A DNA stretch of 64,000 nucleotides from Rhizobium sp. FY34 (GCF_005222845.1 NZ_STFZ01000006.1:186001-250000); one strand, 5' to 3'. Shown: positions 26,772 through 36,829, counted from the first letter of the stretch. Notes: generated by a model not told the origin, from the letters alone. Numbers and translations: made by a program.

Positions 26772-28013
26772 ATGTCGATGACCGCCGCCGATGATCGCTT
26801 CGCCGCGTTCCGTTCCAGCTCCTACACCCGCTTCTTCTTCTGCCGGTTCTTGGCGGCCTTCGCGACCCAGATCGTCAGCGTTTCGGTCGGATGGCAGATG
26901 TATGATGTCACTGGCAATGCGCTTTATCTCGGGCTGATCGGGCTCTTCCAGTTCCTGCCCTCACTGCTGCTGATCCTTGTTACCGGCTCTGTCGCAGACA
27001 GGTACAATCGCCGTGCGATCGTGGCAACCTGCCTGCTGCTCGCAGCCCTGTGCACGGCAGCCCTTCTCTTCCTGACGGTAACCCACAGTTTCTCGCCTTG
27101 GCCGGTCTTTGCCATCCTCGTCGTCTTCGGCGTCGAGCGTGCCTTCATGGGGCCGGCGGTGCAGTCGCTCGCACCCAATCTGGTGCCGGAAAAGGATCTG
27201 CCGAATGCCATCGCGTGGAATTCGTCCTCTTGGCAGACGGCCTCGATCCTTGGCCCGGTGGCAGGTGGCCTGCTTTATGGTGCAAGTGCGGTTGCGGCCT
27301 ATTCCACGGCTCTGGTGTTCATGCTGGGCGCCATGGTGCTGATCATCAGCATTCCAAAGCCCGCTCAGCGCACCGCCGCCTCCAAGGCCGTCAGCTGGAC
27401 GACGATCCTTGCCGGCTTCCGTTTCATCTCCTCTGAAAAAGTGGTGCTCGGCGCTATCTCGCTTGATTTGTTTGCCGTGCTGCTTGGCGGTGCGGTGGCG
27501 CTGATGCCGATCTTTGCCCGTGATGTTCTGGACCTTGGCCCCTGGGGCCTTGGCCTCCTGCGGGCCGCTCCCGGTATTGGTGCCATCGTTGTCGCCGTGC
27601 TGCTGGCAGCCTATCCGATCCGCAAGCATGCAGGCCTTGCGATGTTTGGCGGCGTTGCCCTCTTCGGCATTGCAACGGTCATCTTCGGATTGTCGCAGAC
27701 GGTGTGGCTGTCCATCGCGGCACTGATGCTGATGGGTGCCTCCGACATGATTTCCGTCTATGTGCGCGAAAGCCTGATCATGCTGTGGACGCCGGACGAG
27801 GTTCGGGGCCGCGTCAATGCGGTCAACATGGTGTTTGTCGGCGCATCCAATGAACTCGGTGAATTTCGCGCCGGCACGATGGCACATGTCGTGGGGGCCG
27901 TGCCTGCGGTCGTCATCGGCGGTTTCGGCACCCTGGCCGTGGCCGTCATCTGGGCTCTGGGCTTTCCCAAGCTGCGCAAGATTGACAATCTCGACGCGCC
28001 GTCCAATCCCTGA
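26772..28013 (+). CDS. MFS transporter, EntS/YbdA-like
   Basis: This 413-residue protein has about ten to twelve hydrophobic segments with the MFS loop GSVADRYNRRA near residue 75 and the pattern FLPSLLLILVTG typical of the EntS/YbdA branch, whose known members export enterobactin or drugs. The large central part LDLFAVLLGGAVALMPIFARDVL is characteristic of this group. Substrate not predictable and no siderophore genes are near. Start at ATG 26772, or 26778; convergent with the amidotransferase six bases on. Confidence 0.83.
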   Translation: MSMTAADDRFAAFRSSSYTRFFFCRFLAAFATQIVSVSVGWQMYDVTGNALYLGLIGLFQFLPSLLLILVTGSVADRYNRRAIVATCLLLAALCTAALLFLTVTHSFSPWPVFAILVVFGVERAFMGPAVQSLAPNLVPEKDLPNAIAWNSSSWQTASILGPVAGGLLYGASAVAAYSTALVFMLGAMVLIISIPKPAQRTAASKAVSWTTILAGFRFISSEKVVLGAISLDLFAVLLGGAVALMPIFARDVLDLGPWGLGLLRAAPGIGAIVVAVLLAAYPIRKHAGLAMFGGVALFGIATVIFGLSQTVWLSIAALMLMGASDMISVYVRESLIMLWTPDEVRGRVNAVNMVFVGASNELGEFRAGTMAHVVGAVPAVVIGGFGTLAVAVIWALGFPKLRKIDNLDAPSNP

Positions 28014-28019
28014 TCGGGT

Positions 28020-28784
28020 TTATTCCGCCGCGCTCAGCTTCGACAGGGCCGGTCGTTCGGCCTCTGCTTCTTTACGACGAAAGACAAGGTCGAGAAACTC
28101 CGAAAGCCAGGCCTTCAGCGGCGCATCAAAGAACATCCGGCCTTCCAGGTGTTCGCGGCCCTGCTGGGCATTGGGAAGCACGAAGCGGGAAGCGCCGCGC
28201 ACCACCCAGCTATGCATCATGGCGCGGGTCAGCTCTGCATGGAACTGCACGCCCCAGGCATTCTCGCCATAGCGGATGGCCTGGTGCGGATAGGTATCGC
28301 CTTCGGCCAGCAGCTTCACGCCGCGCGGCACATCAAAGCCTTCGCGGTGGAAATGATAGACCATTTTCGGCCAGTGCATCAGAAGCCTGCCATGCTCGGT
28401 GGGGCGTAGCGGATACCAGCCAATCTCGGTCATGCCTTCGTGGTCAGGACCGACCTTGCCGCCCAGATTGCGCACCAGCATCTGGGCGCCGAGACAGATG
28501 CCGAGATAGGGCTTGTTTTCGCGGAGGGGCACGGAGATCCAGTCGATCTCGGTTTTGACATAGGGTTCGGGATCATTGGCGCTCATCGGACCGCCGAAGA
28601 TCACGGCGCCTGCATGGTCGGCCAGTGTGGCGGGCAGCGGATCACCCAGCACCGGGCGGCGAATATCGAGCGGATAGCCCTTGTCCACCAGCATCTGTCC
28701 CACCCTTCCGGGTGAGGAACGTTCCTGGTGAAGAACGATCAGGATCGGAGCCTTGTCCGTCCGGCGGGGAGGGGTCATCAGCAT
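28020..28784 (-). CDS. Class I glutamine amidotransferase-like protein
   Basis: This 254-residue protein has the class I amidotransferase triad: nucleophile Cys in LGICLGAQML, and the late GVQFHAE. It lacks any second domain, so it is a free-standing GATase, similar to the GMP-synthase-like group that often works on small amines or as a gamma-glutamyl hydrolase. Its C-terminal 40 residues are Glu/Arg-rich. It is the last gene of the hemC-hemD-mic60-hemY-terB run, with its start 11 bases after the terB stop. ATG at 28784 is used; 28778 is possible. Confidence 0.8.
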   Translation of the reverse strand: MLMTPPRRTDKAPILIVLHQERSSPGRVGQMLVDKGYPLDIRRPVLGDPLPATLADHAGAVIFGGPMSANDPEPYVKTEIDWISVPLRENKPYLGICLGAQMLVRNLGGKVGPDHEGMTEIGWYPLRPTEHGRLLMHWPKMVYHFHREGFDVPRGVKLLAEGDTYPHQAIRYGENAWGVQFHAELTRAMMHSWVVRGASRFVLPNAQQGREHLEGRMFFDAPLKAWLSEFLDLVFRRKEAEAERPALSKLSAAE

Positions 28785-28794
28785 TCGTCTATCC

Positions 28795-29271
28795 TCAGTC
28801 GCCTCCCGTATCGCCTCCCACGGTCCTTTCAGCAACCTTCTGTCTTTCCACGACCCGGTCACGGGATGACACGCCCAGAAGATCCGCGATCCTCCAAATC
28901 ACATGATCTTCCATCTCGCTGCGTTCGCCATCGGCATAGACCAGATCCCAGAGGGCTCCCACCAGCGCGACGCATTCATCCGGACCAAGATGCCGTTTAA
29001 GATCGGAGGTAAACCGATAATAGTCAACTGCCTCGGAGCCTGCTTCCTGCCCCGCCTCGATCAGTGCTTGAAGCTGGTTCTTGTCCAGCTGGTAGCGCTC
29101 GCGCAAAAGCGCCTCCAGACGCTGCCGTTCCGTGTCCGAGACGCGGCCATCCGCTTCCATCACTTGGAAGCAGAGCCCGGCAAAGGCGACACGCGGATCA
29201 TCGGGCGCAAATGTGTCATGCGGCCGATCTGCGGCCAGATCCTGGAAGAAATCGAGAATACGATCGAACAT
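28795..29271 (-). CDS. TerB-like family protein
   Basis: This 158-residue protein resembles TerB: FAGLCFQVMEADGRVSDTERQRLEALL, then a second similar acidic helix pair with LVGALWDLVYADGERSEMEDHVIWRIADLLGVS. The two DG-R-S-E loops are the metal-binding sites of the TerB fold. In this setting it is unlikely to give tellurite resistance by itself, since no terACDE genes are present. It sits between hemY and the amidotransferase gene. Confidence 0.8.
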   Translation of the reverse strand: MFDRILDFFQDLAADRPHDTFAPDDPRVAFAGLCFQVMEADGRVSDTERQRLEALLRERYQLDKNQLQALIEAGQEAGSEAVDYYRFTSDLKRHLGPDECVALVGALWDLVYADGERSEMEDHVIWRIADLLGVSSRDRVVERQKVAERTVGGDTGGD

Positions 29272-29279
29272 CGGCAGCC

Positions 29280-30905
29280 TTAAAACAGTTTGAGCCGGGT
29301 TGGCGCCTCGGTGATGGCTGTCGTGTCCTTGACACCCGGATCATCCGGCGGACGGCCATTGAAGGGATCGGCACCATTGATCGGTAGCGGCTTTGCGACT
29401 GGCGTTGCGACGGCCACGGCAGCCGCAACAGGCTTCACATCCTTTGCCTTTGGTTCCTCCCGGCCTGCTACGACGGTTAAGGGCTGGCTGCGCGAAGGCG
29501 CGGGCTCGGCCGAAATGACTGGCTCCAGAACCGGATCAATGGGGGCCTCCTTGACTGGCGGCAGGCTGGCAATGGCGGTATCCGCCGCCAGCGTGCCTTC
29601 CTCGATCGGGCCTTCCAGCTGGCCGAACGGACGCTTCCATTCGAAGGCATCGAGACGACCGGTTACCGGAGAGAGCGGCAGCCAGTGTTCGGAGACGACG
29701 CCATCGGCCACCCAGGACGGATCGCGCGGCGCGCGAAGCGCCTGGTTCAGCCAGTGGCGTACGCGGCCCTGATCGCCCGTTTCGTTTTCCTCGATATCGG
29801 CCAGCAGAAGATAGGTCGCTTCACGCGCATCCATGCGCAGGGAGGCTTGCGCCTTTTCCCGCGCTTTGGTGAAATCCTTCGTGTCGAGCGCCGCTGAGGC
29901 AACTGCCAGCAGGGATTCCGGGTTGTTCGGCTTCAGTGCTTCGAGCTTCTCGGCACGCTTCAGACGGTCTGCGGCACTGTCGCCGCTGCGCGCCCGCACA
30001 TAGGCGGCGGCCACATCCGGATGCGGCTTGATCTTCCAGAGGCCTTCGAGCACCGAGGCTGCCTTGCGCAGATTATCTTCGCGAAGGTAGGCTTTTGCGG
30101 CAATGATGCCGGCAGGCACCAGATCCTTAGCCAGCTTCAGTGCTGCATGGGCATCGTCGCGGGCACCTTTCGGGTCGCCTTCCAGACGCTCGGTGGCACG
30201 CGCCGTCAAAAGCACGGCCTTCCAGCGATCGCCCTGCTTCCTGTCAATGACATTGGCGATTTTCTGCTGGTCGAGAAGGCGGATGGCATCCTCCCAGCGG
30301 CCGGCCTGACAGCGATATTCGAGCGTGGCTTGCGCAGCCCAGGGCAGGTAGGGCGCGGTTTCCACCGCAGCCTCGGCATATTGCCGGGCGGCATCATTGG
30401 CGCCCAGGCGCCGGGCCTCCATGTAGAGACCGCGAAGGCCAAGCTCGCGGGTTTCCGGATCATCGGCCATCTTTTCGAATTTTTCGCGTGCTTCCTCGTA
30501 GCGCCCTTCGATGAGGGCCGTCTGCGCTTCCAGAAGATGGATCAATGGCTCCTGGTCGGCGCGCAGCAGTCCACGGGCGCGGGCTGTCATCTTGCGCGCC
30601 AGCAGCGCATTGCCGGAACCGGCGGCGATCAGACCCGTCGACAGGGCCTGGTAGCCACGGTCACGTTTTCGCGCACGAAAGAAGCGGCGCATGGAATGCG
30701 GCGAGGTCCAGATGGTCTGTATCACCCACCAGACGAACATCACGGCAAAGATCAGCGCGACGATGACGGTGGCGGCCACCATCAGGCTCGTCTCGATCAA
30801 CTGGTTCTGCCAGGTGATCGAAATGAGGCCTGGCCTGTCGGCCAGCCAGGAAAAGCTCCAGCCAAGCGCCAGTGTCACGATCGCGAAGATAAACAGACGG
30901 ATCAT
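29280..30905 (-). CDS. hemY: HemY protein (tetrapeptide-repeat inner-membrane protein)
   Basis: This 541-residue protein has two N-terminal membrane helices (roughly residues 1-25 and 42-65), then several TPR-like helix pairs from about 100 to 400, and a proline/alanine-rich tail from about 440 that looks disordered. This is the proteobacterial HemY of the hemCDXY cluster, not the unrelated Bacillus protoporphyrinogen oxidase of the same name. Its exact role in heme synthesis is unsettled; a scaffolding role at the membrane is likely. Gene starts ten bases after the mic60 stop. Confidence 0.87.
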   Translation of the reverse strand: MIRLFIFAIVTLALGWSFSWLADRPGLISITWQNQLIETSLMVAATVIVALIFAVMFVWWVIQTIWTSPHSMRRFFRARKRDRGYQALSTGLIAAGSGNALLARKMTARARGLLRADQEPLIHLLEAQTALIEGRYEEAREKFEKMADDPETRELGLRGLYMEARRLGANDAARQYAEAAVETAPYLPWAAQATLEYRCQAGRWEDAIRLLDQQKIANVIDRKQGDRWKAVLLTARATERLEGDPKGARDDAHAALKLAKDLVPAGIIAAKAYLREDNLRKAASVLEGLWKIKPHPDVAAAYVRARSGDSAADRLKRAEKLEALKPNNPESLLAVASAALDTKDFTKAREKAQASLRMDAREATYLLLADIEENETGDQGRVRHWLNQALRAPRDPSWVADGVVSEHWLPLSPVTGRLDAFEWKRPFGQLEGPIEEGTLAADTAIASLPPVKEAPIDPVLEPVISAEPAPSRSQPLTVVAGREEPKAKDVKPVAAAVAVATPVAKPLPINGADPFNGRPPDDPGVKDTTAITEAPTRLKLF

Positions 30906-30915
30906 TCAGGTCTCC

Positions 30916-32184
30916 TCAGCCGTTCGAACCGGCACTGGTCATGGCCCGCGTCAGGGTGCCGTTCATCAGGTCTTCCACCTCGATGCGCGCATCCAGCGCC
31001 TGACGGAAATCGGCGGAAGCCTGTCTTGCGGCCTCGGGCAGCGCATTCCATTCGCCAATCGCAGCCTTCAGGTCGCCATTCTTCACCCGCTCCTCGAAGC
31101 GGGCCACCACGGCTTCCGGTGTGTCGCCGGCCACGTCGCCGACGGGCCTTACCTTCACGACGCTGAGCGCACTCGCCATTAGCCGTGCGGCAATACCCTG
31201 GTTGGGGTCCGGTCTGTTCAGCGTATCGAAAATCGCATTGGTGGCGGCAGGAAGCCGGCGAGCAAGGTCCGCGCGGGTCGGCACGCCCTGATCGGCATAG
31301 GCCTTCAGCGCTTCAACGGCCGGATCATCCGGCGCGACCTGTGCGAATGTCTGGAGTTCGGCGGCAAAGGAGCCGCCGCGTTCTGTTGCAGCCTTCAGGG
31401 CGGCTGCGGCCAGTGCGCGGGCCACGGCCTGTTCGGCACCCGGCTGGTTGACCTCGGTTTCCAGCGCGCCGAGACGCTCGGTCAGTTGAGACGTGCCGGC
31501 GGCTGTCCCCTCCGTCGATGATTTGAGGCTGGCAAGTTCTGCCTGGAGTGCGACCAGCCGTTGTTCCAGATCGCTTGACACGCCATTGCCGGCCTTGGCT
31601 TCCAGCGCTTCGATGCGGGCGGTGAGATCCGGGTTTGCAGCGGTCTTGGGCGCATTGCGCAATTGCGCCACCTCCTGGCGCAATTCGTCCAGCGCGGCGG
31701 AACTGGTGGCAGGCGCTTGATTGTTGAGGCCGGGCAGGTATCCGGCATATTGCATGCTGCCGGCCAGCAGCAGGGCAACCAGACCGCCCAGAATGCCGCT
31801 GGCGGCCAGTGCTGAGGCCGATGTGCCCTTGGGCTGCGGCTGGGGCGCCGGTGTCGCCATTTCGCGCATTGGCTCATCCATCGGCGGCGAGGGCGGTTCA
31901 GACGCTGTCGATGCTATGGTCTCCGGCGTGTCTTCCTTGGCACTTTCGTTTGCAGCACTGGCAGTGGCGAAGGGCGATACAAAGGCCGGCTCCGGCGTCT
32001 GCTCATCGGCAACCCGGTCTGCTGCCGGTGTATCAGTCACGCTCTCGACCGGCGGTGTTTCCACCGGATCTGTGCCATTGCTGCTGATCGGACCTGCGAT
32101 CGGCTTTGCCTGATCGGCTGCCAGATCGATCGTCACCGGTGTCTTCTCCGATCGGGAACGGCGGGGCGGCTTATCGGAAACCAT
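30916..32184 (-). CDS. Mic60/mitofilin-like inner-membrane protein
   Basis: This 422-residue protein has a disordered, acidic N-terminus of about 120 residues rich in Pro, Ala, Ser and Thr, one membrane helix near 125-148 (ASALAASGILGGLVALLLAG), a coiled coil near 160-245 (ALDELRQEVAQLRN and further heptads), and a C-terminal mitofilin-like domain with FAQVAPDDPAVEALKAYA. Alphaproteobacterial homologues of mitochondrial Mic60 have exactly this order and lie beside heme genes. They bend or organise inner membranes. The place between hemD and hemY fits. Confidence 0.85.
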   Translation of the reverse strand: MVSDKPPRRSRSEKTPVTIDLAADQAKPIAGPISSNGTDPVETPPVESVTDTPAADRVADEQTPEPAFVSPFATASAANESAKEDTPETIASTASEPPSPPMDEPMREMATPAPQPQPKGTSASALAASGILGGLVALLLAGSMQYAGYLPGLNNQAPATSSAALDELRQEVAQLRNAPKTAANPDLTARIEALEAKAGNGVSSDLEQRLVALQAELASLKSSTEGTAAGTSQLTERLGALETEVNQPGAEQAVARALAAAALKAATERGGSFAAELQTFAQVAPDDPAVEALKAYADQGVPTRADLARRLPAATNAIFDTLNRPDPNQGIAARLMASALSVVKVRPVGDVAGDTPEAVVARFEERVKNGDLKAAIGEWNALPEAARQASADFRQALDARIEVEDLMNGTLTRAMTSAGSNG

Positions 32185-32246
32185 GGCAACCTCATTCTGG
32201 ACTGTCTGCTGTAAACCTAGTCAGCCAGACGGTGGATGGAAAGAGG

Positions 32247-32969
32247 CTAGAGGGATTTTGGTTCCAGACGCGACGAAAGAAGAAGCAGAAGGTCGTCTTC
32301 GGTGGGGTTTGCGGCAACCGCCACATCAAGGCCAGTCCCTGCCGGAATGGCTTCGGCCACCTGCGCGCTGAGGCACAGTGCACGGATACCGGACAGATGC
32401 CCCAACCTCTGGCTGACGTCCTTGTGGCTCAAGAATAGCCTTGCGGCGTGCCTTGAATAAAACAGCACGGCATCGGGGCGGGGGGAAAGGCTTTCAAGCT
32501 CGGCCGAAGACCATTCCGTCTCCTGCATGTCATAGGCTGTGACCGTTTGAAAGCGTATGCCGGCCTTCACCAGCCCCTCTTCAAATGCCGGTGAACGGGG
32601 AGAGCCGGCCAGGTAAAGCAGCGCGCCGATACCTCTTTCGGCCAGTTGCTGCGCCAGCAGTTCCCCGGTGCCGGGGCCGGCGGTGACGGACAGAAAGCCT
32701 GCTTTGCGGGCGGCCTCTGCGCTGGCCTCGCCCACGGTGAAGACCGGTGTTTTTGCGTGCGCCTCGATATCGGCCGGCGACACGGCACGGATGGCTTCGG
32801 CGCTGGTAAAGGCAATCGCAGCTGGCTTTGTCGCCAAAGCCTCTGCCACTGCCTCGCGGTGGTGGCGCGGTTGGGTGAGCGGCAGCAGAACAGGTTCGTG
32901 ACCGAGCTGCCGCAGCTTTTCGGCCGTGCGGCGCCCGCTGTCTAAAGGACGGGTCACGATCACCCGCAT
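32247..32969 (-). CDS. hemD: Uroporphyrinogen-III synthase
   Basis: This 240-residue protein has weak but typical features: MRVIVTRPLDSGRRTAEKL at the start, AIAFTSAEAIRA in the first half and AVLFYSRHAAR in the second, the repeated (F/Y)(T/S)S pattern of the two-domain fold. It closes and inverts ring D of hydroxymethylbilane. The start at 32969 is five bases after the hemC stop; ATG at 32984 would overlap hemC. Sequence conservation in this family is always low. Confidence 0.88.
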   Translation of the reverse strand: MRVIVTRPLDSGRRTAEKLRQLGHEPVLLPLTQPRHHREAVAEALATKPAAIAFTSAEAIRAVSPADIEAHAKTPVFTVGEASAEAARKAGFLSVTAGPGTGELLAQQLAERGIGALLYLAGSPRSPAFEEGLVKAGIRFQTVTAYDMQETEWSSAELESLSPRPDAVLFYSRHAARLFLSHKDVSQRLGHLSGIRALCLSAQVAEAIPAGTGLDVAVAANPTEDDLLLLLSSRLEPKSL

Positions 32970-32974
32970 GGCCG

Positions 32975-33904
32975 TCAGGTCCAATCGCTGAAGAAGCCTG
33001 AGCCGGCGGCCGCGCGCACCATTGTGCCGGCCTTGGCGCCGATCTTGCCGGCCTCGTCGCGCAGGCCGTCCAGCTCGACGCCATGTTCCTGCGCGCCGTC
33101 CGGTGTCAGGATCAGACCGGAAAATTTCAGGTGCGCGCCCTCGCAGATCGCATAGCCGGCAATCGGTGTGCGGCAGGAGCCATCGAGGGCGGCGAGAAAT
33201 GCCCGCTCGCAGGAGACGGCATCCCAGGTATCGCGGTCATTGATCGCCTCCAGCAGTTCCAGAACGCGGCGGTCGCCGATCCGGCTTTCGATGCAGATCG
33301 CCCCTTGCGCCGGTGCCGGCGGAAAATCCTGCGGGTCCATCAGCTGTGTCGCGACATCTGACAGCGACAGGCGGTTGAGGCCGGCCAGCGCCAGAAGCGT
33401 GGCATCCACCTGGCCTTCCTCCAGCTTGCGCAGCCGCGTTTCCACCAGCCCCCGGAAGGTGATCACGGAAATATCCGGCCGGCGCCTGCGGATCAGCGCC
33501 TGGCGGCGCAGCGAGGAGGAGCCGATGACGGCGCCATCCGGCAGCGCCATCAGCGTCGGTGCGCTGCGCCCGATAAAGGCGTCGCGGAAATCCTCGCGCG
33601 GCAGATAGGCGGAAAGTTCAAGTCCCGCCGGCAGCATGGTCGGCATGTCCTTGGACGAATGCACGGCAAAATCCAGCTCTCCCGTCAGAAGCTGGGCTTC
33701 CAGCTCCTCGGTAAATAGGCCCTTGCCGCCGACTTCCGAAAGCGGCCGGTCGGTGATGCGGTCACCCTTGGTGGACAGAACGATGATCTCGAACATCTCT
33801 TCCGGCAGGCCATGCGCCGTCATCAGCCGGGCACGGGTTTCTGAGGCCTGGGCAAGCGCCAGCGGGCTGCCGCGCGTGCCGATCCGGAAAGGTTTTGTTT
33901 GCAT
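32975..33904 (-). CDS. hemC: Porphobilinogen deaminase (hydroxymethylbilane synthase)
   Basis: This 309-residue enzyme polymerises four porphobilinogens into hydroxymethylbilane. Diagnostic parts are [13 protein letters not shown] at the start, [20 protein letters not shown] and the cofactor-binding Cys244 in [12 protein letters not shown], to which dipyrromethane is attached. It heads the minus-strand unit hemC-hemD-mic60-hemY-terB-amidotransferase and is divergent from tsaD, 73 bases away. Confidence 0.96.
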   Translation of the reverse strand: MQTKPFRIGTRGSPLALAQASETRARLMTAHGLPEEMFEIIVLSTKGDRITDRPLSEVGGKGLFTEELEAQLLTGELDFAVHSSKDMPTMLPAGLELSAYLPREDFRDAFIGRSAPTLMALPDGAVIGSSSLRRQALIRRRRPDISVITFRGLVETRLRKLEEGQVDATLLALAGLNRLSLSDVATQLMDPQDFPPAPAQGAICIESRIGDRRVLELLEAINDRDTWDAVSCERAFLAALDGSCRTPIAGYAICEGAHLKFSGLILTPDGAQEHGVELDGLRDEAGKIGAKAGTMVRAAAGSGFFSDWT

Positions 33905-33919
33905 CTGAAGTCATCCGTT

Positions 33920-33940
33920 GTTACGCGATAGCTTCGTAAC
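33920..33940. promoter_or_regulatory. Inverted repeat between hemC and tsaD
   Basis: GTTACG-N9-CGTAAC lies between the two divergent starts (73-base gap). It may be a regulator site or part of overlapping promoters; no regulator can be named. Confidence 0.25.
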
Positions 33941-33977
33941 CGGCTTTGGCTGGCATCGCAATTCATCCGAACGCTTC

Positions 33978-35072
33978 ATGACCCGCTTCCTGCGCATCCT
34001 CGGCATCGAAACCAGCTGCGACGAAACCGCAGCATCCGTCGTGGTTCGCCACGCAAACGGCGAGGGCGAAATCGTCTCCGACGTCGTTTTGTCGCAGCTC
34101 GAAGAGCATAGCGCCTTTGGCGGGGTGGTGCCGGAAATTGCCGCGCGCGCCCATGTGGAAGCGCTGGACGGGCTGGTCGAAGAGGCGCTTGCCCGCGCTG
34201 GCGTGACGCTTGCCGATATCGACGCGGTGGCGGCAACTGCCGGCCCCGGTCTCATCGGCGGTTTGCTGGTCGGGCTGATGACCGGCAAGGCGATTGCCCG
34301 CGCCGCTGACAAGCCGCTCTATGCCATCAATCATCTGGAAGGCCATGCGCTGACGGCGCGGCTGACCGATGGCATTGATTTTCCCTATCTGATGCTGCTG
34401 GTGTCGGGCGGCCATACCCAGCTTGTGCTGGTGAAGGGCGTCGGCGAATACGAGCGATGGGGCACCACGATCGATGATGCGCTGGGCGAGGCCTTCGACA
34501 AGACGGCAAAGCTTCTGGGCCTGCCCTATCCGGGTGGTCCCGCGGTGGAAAAGGCCGCTCGTGCCGGTGATCCCTTGCGCTTTTCCCTGCCGCGGCCGCT
34601 GGTCGGCGAAGCCCGGCTTGATTTTTCCTTTTCCGGCCTGAAGACGGCCGTGCGCCAGGCAGCAACCGCCATCCAGCCGCTGACCGAACAGGATATTGCC
34701 GATATCTGTGCCTCCTTCCAGCATGCGATATCGCGCACCCTGAAGGACCGTATCGGTCGCGGTCTTGCCCGTTTTCGCGAGCGCTTTCCCCAGATGCCGC
34801 AGCCCGCATTGGTGGTGGCCGGTGGGGTTGCCGCAAATCAGGTGATCCGCACCACGCTGCAGGACCTGTGCGACACGCAGCATTTCCGCTTCGTCGCGCC
34901 GCCCATCAGCCTTTGCACCGATAATGCGGCGATGATTGCCTGGGCGGGGCTTGAGCGCATGGCGGCGGGCCTTCCTGCCGATGAGATTTCTGTTGCGCCC
35001 CGGTCGCGCTGGCCGCTGGACCAGGATGCCAAGACCCTGATCGGATTTGGAAAACGTGGAGCCAAGGCATGA
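33978..35072 (+). CDS. tsaD: tRNA N6-threonylcarbamoyladenosine transferase TsaD
   Basis: This 364-residue ASKHA-fold enzyme transfers the threonylcarbamoyl group to A37 of tRNAs that read ANN codons, with TsaB and TsaE. It has the start [14 protein letters not shown], the metal ligands His119 and His123 in [10 protein letters not shown], and [14 protein letters not shown] at 33978 follows the conserved start; the frame is open 60 bases further. The gpsA start overlaps its stop by four bases, a tsaD-gpsA pairing widespread in alphaproteobacteria. Confidence 0.95.
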   Translation: MTRFLRILGIETSCDETAASVVVRHANGEGEIVSDVVLSQLEEHSAFGGVVPEIAARAHVEALDGLVEEALARAGVTLADIDAVAATAGPGLIGGLLVGLMTGKAIARAADKPLYAINHLEGHALTARLTDGIDFPYLMLLVSGGHTQLVLVKGVGEYERWGTTIDDALGEAFDKTAKLLGLPYPGGPAVEKAARAGDPLRFSLPRPLVGEARLDFSFSGLKTAVRQAATAIQPLTEQDIADICASFQHAISRTLKDRIGRGLARFRERFPQMPQPALVVAGGVAANQVIRTTLQDLCDTQHFRFVAPPISLCTDNAAMIAWAGLERMAAGLPADEISVAPRSRWPLDQDAKTLIGFGKRGAKA

Positions 35073-36058
35073 GCGGACGTGACACGATTGCTGTTATCGG
35101 GGCCGGCGCCTTCGGCACGGCGCTGGCCACCGTCATTGCGCTGGAAGGCAAAGCGGATGTGACGCTGATTGGCCGCGATGCCTCGCTGATGGCGGATCTG
35201 CGTAATGATCGGGCGCATCACGCAGCCCTTCCGGGCGTCACCTTGCCGGATATGTTGCAATTCTCAGCCGAGCCGGAGGCCCTGCAGGCAGCTGGCATCG
35301 TGCTGTTTGCCATGCCATCCCAGGCGCATGGCGATGCCGCACGCCATTACGGCCCCTATTTGGCGGCTGATGCCGTCATCGTCAGCTGTGCCAAGGGCAT
35401 TGAGCGATCAAGCGGGCGCCTGTTGACGCAAGTGCTGGAACAGGACCTGCCGCATCACCCGATCGCGGTTCTTTCCGGTCCCGGCTTTGCCGCCGATATT
35501 GCCCGTGGCCTGCCGACGGCGATGGCAGTGGCTGCCGAAGATACGGCAACCGCCGAGCGTCTGGCGCATAGTCTGTCTGGTCGTACCTTTAGGCTCTATG
35601 CCTCGACGGATCGCGCCGGCGTGCAGCTGGGTGGCGCCTTGAAAAATGTCCTGGCTATTGCCTGCGGTGTCGTGGAGGGCGCGGGTCTGGGCGATTCAGC
35701 CCGTGCAGCACTGATTGCCCGCGGGCTTGCCGAAATGTCGCGCCTCGTGACCGCCATGGGTGGACAGGCGGAAACCGTGCGCGGCCTTTCCGGTCTTGGC
35801 GATCTGGTTCTGACGGCCACCAGCCACCAGTCGCGCAATCTGCGCTTCGGCATTGGGCTTGGGCAAGGGCAGCCGGCAGATATGTCCGGCGGCGCGCTGA
35901 TCGAAGGTGCCTATACGGCGGCCATTGCCGCGCGCCTTGCCGAACGGCATCAGGTGGAATTGCCGATTACCGATGCGGTGGCGGCCATCATCGAGGGCCA
36001 GCTTGGCGTTCGAGAAGCGATGGACCAGCTGATGTCACGACCGATCACCACGGAATAA
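35069..36058 (+). CDS. gpsA: Glycerol-3-phosphate dehydrogenase [NAD(P)+]
   Basis: This 329-residue enzyme makes sn-glycerol 3-phosphate for phospholipids. N-terminal Rossmann motif [25 protein letters not shown], catalytic Lys in [14 protein letters not shown] and the C-terminal signature with SGLGDLVLT all fit GpsA. It overlaps tsaD and is followed by the YciI gene 23 bases later. Confidence 0.95.
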   Translation: MSGRDTIAVIGAGAFGTALATVIALEGKADVTLIGRDASLMADLRNDRAHHAALPGVTLPDMLQFSAEPEALQAAGIVLFAMPSQAHGDAARHYGPYLAADAVIVSCAKGIERSSGRLLTQVLEQDLPHHPIAVLSGPGFAADIARGLPTAMAVAAEDTATAERLAHSLSGRTFRLYASTDRAGVQLGGALKNVLAIACGVVEGAGLGDSARAALIARGLAEMSRLVTAMGGQAETVRGLSGLGDLVLTATSHQSRNLRFGIGLGQGQPADMSGGALIEGAYTAAIAARLAERHQVELPITDAVAAIIEGQLGVREAMDQLMSRPITTE

Positions 36059-36081
36059 CCGAGAGACAGGAGAACGAACCC

Positions 36082-36378
36082 ATGGCCCTCTTCGCCTTCG
36101 TATGCGCCGACAAGCCCGGCCACCTCAACGTCCGCATGGATACCCGCCCCGCGCATGTCGAGCATCTGAACGCGCTGAACGCATCCGGCGTGCTGAAAAT
36201 GGCCGGCCCCTTTCTCGATAGCGACGGCAAGCCGAATGGCAGCCTGGTGATCGTCGAGGCCGAGACCATCGAAGAGGCGCGTTCCATCGCTGATGCCGAT
36301 CCCTATACGAAGGCCGGTCTTTTCCAGTCCGTCGAGGTCAGGGCCTTCAACTGGGTCTTCAACAAGCCGGAGGCTTGA
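36082..36378 (+). CDS. YciI family protein
   Basis: The 98-residue protein has the YciI fold: strand MALFAFVCADKPG, ARHVEHLNAL-type helix with a His (here AHVEHLNAL), GPFLDSDGKPNGSLVIVEA, then the conserved ADPYTKAGLFQSVEV. The conserved His and Asp form a possible active site; function is unknown in most members. It follows gpsA and precedes the EVE gene by seven bases, so it is part of the same run. Confidence 0.9.
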   Translation: MALFAFVCADKPGHLNVRMDTRPAHVEHLNALNASGVLKMAGPFLDSDGKPNGSLVIVEAETIEEARSIADADPYTKAGLFQSVEVRAFNWVFNKPEA

Positions 36379-36385
36379 AGCGCGC

Positions 36386-36829
36386 ATGGCATACTGGCTC
36401 TACAAGTCCGAACCCTTCAAATGGTCCTGGGAAATGCAGAAGGCCAAGGGCGCGGTTGGCGAGGAATGGACAGGCGTACGCAACTATCTGGCGCGCAACA
36501 ACATGCGCAGCATGAAGATTGGCGACAAGGGCTTCTTCTACCACTCCAATGAGGGGTTGGAGGTCGTTGGCGTGGTCGAGGTCTGCGCGCTCTCGCATCC
36601 CGATTCCACGGCGGAAGGCGATCTGCGCTGGGACTGCGTGGATATCCGTGCGGTCTGCGATATGCCGAGGCCCGTGTCGCTCAAGGATGTGAAGGCCAAT
36701 CCGCGCCTTGAAAAGATGGCGCTGGTCACCTCCATGCGGCTTTCGGTTCAGCCGGTGACGGAAGAGGAGTATTTCGAGGTCTGCCGCATGGGCGGGCTCG
36801 ACAACCCGCCTCTATCTCCTGCCGAATAG
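36386..36829 (+). CDS. EVE domain protein (PUA-like)
   Basis: This 147-residue protein has the EVE/ASCH-type signature: YWLYKSEPFKWSWE, W-x-G-V-R-N (WTGVRNYLARNNMR), MKIGDKGFFYHSNEG and VVGVVEV. EVE domains bind modified bases in RNA or DNA; a standalone form like this is common and thought to bind modified nucleosides. It begins seven bases after the YciI stop. Its TAG stop is directly in frame with the following methyltransferase gene. Confidence 0.9.
   Translation: MAYWLYKSEPFKWSWEMQKAKGAVGEEWTGVRNYLARNNMRSMKIGDKGFFYHSNEGLEVVGVVEVCALSHPDSTAEGDLRWDCVDIRAVCDMPRPVSLKDVKANPRLEKMALVTSMRLSVQPVTEEEYFEVCRMGGLDNPPLSPAE

Noticed and set aside
28795-29271. TerB as part of a tellurite-resistance (ter) operon
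   Set aside because: No terA, terC, terD or terE genes nearby; it sits in the heme unit.
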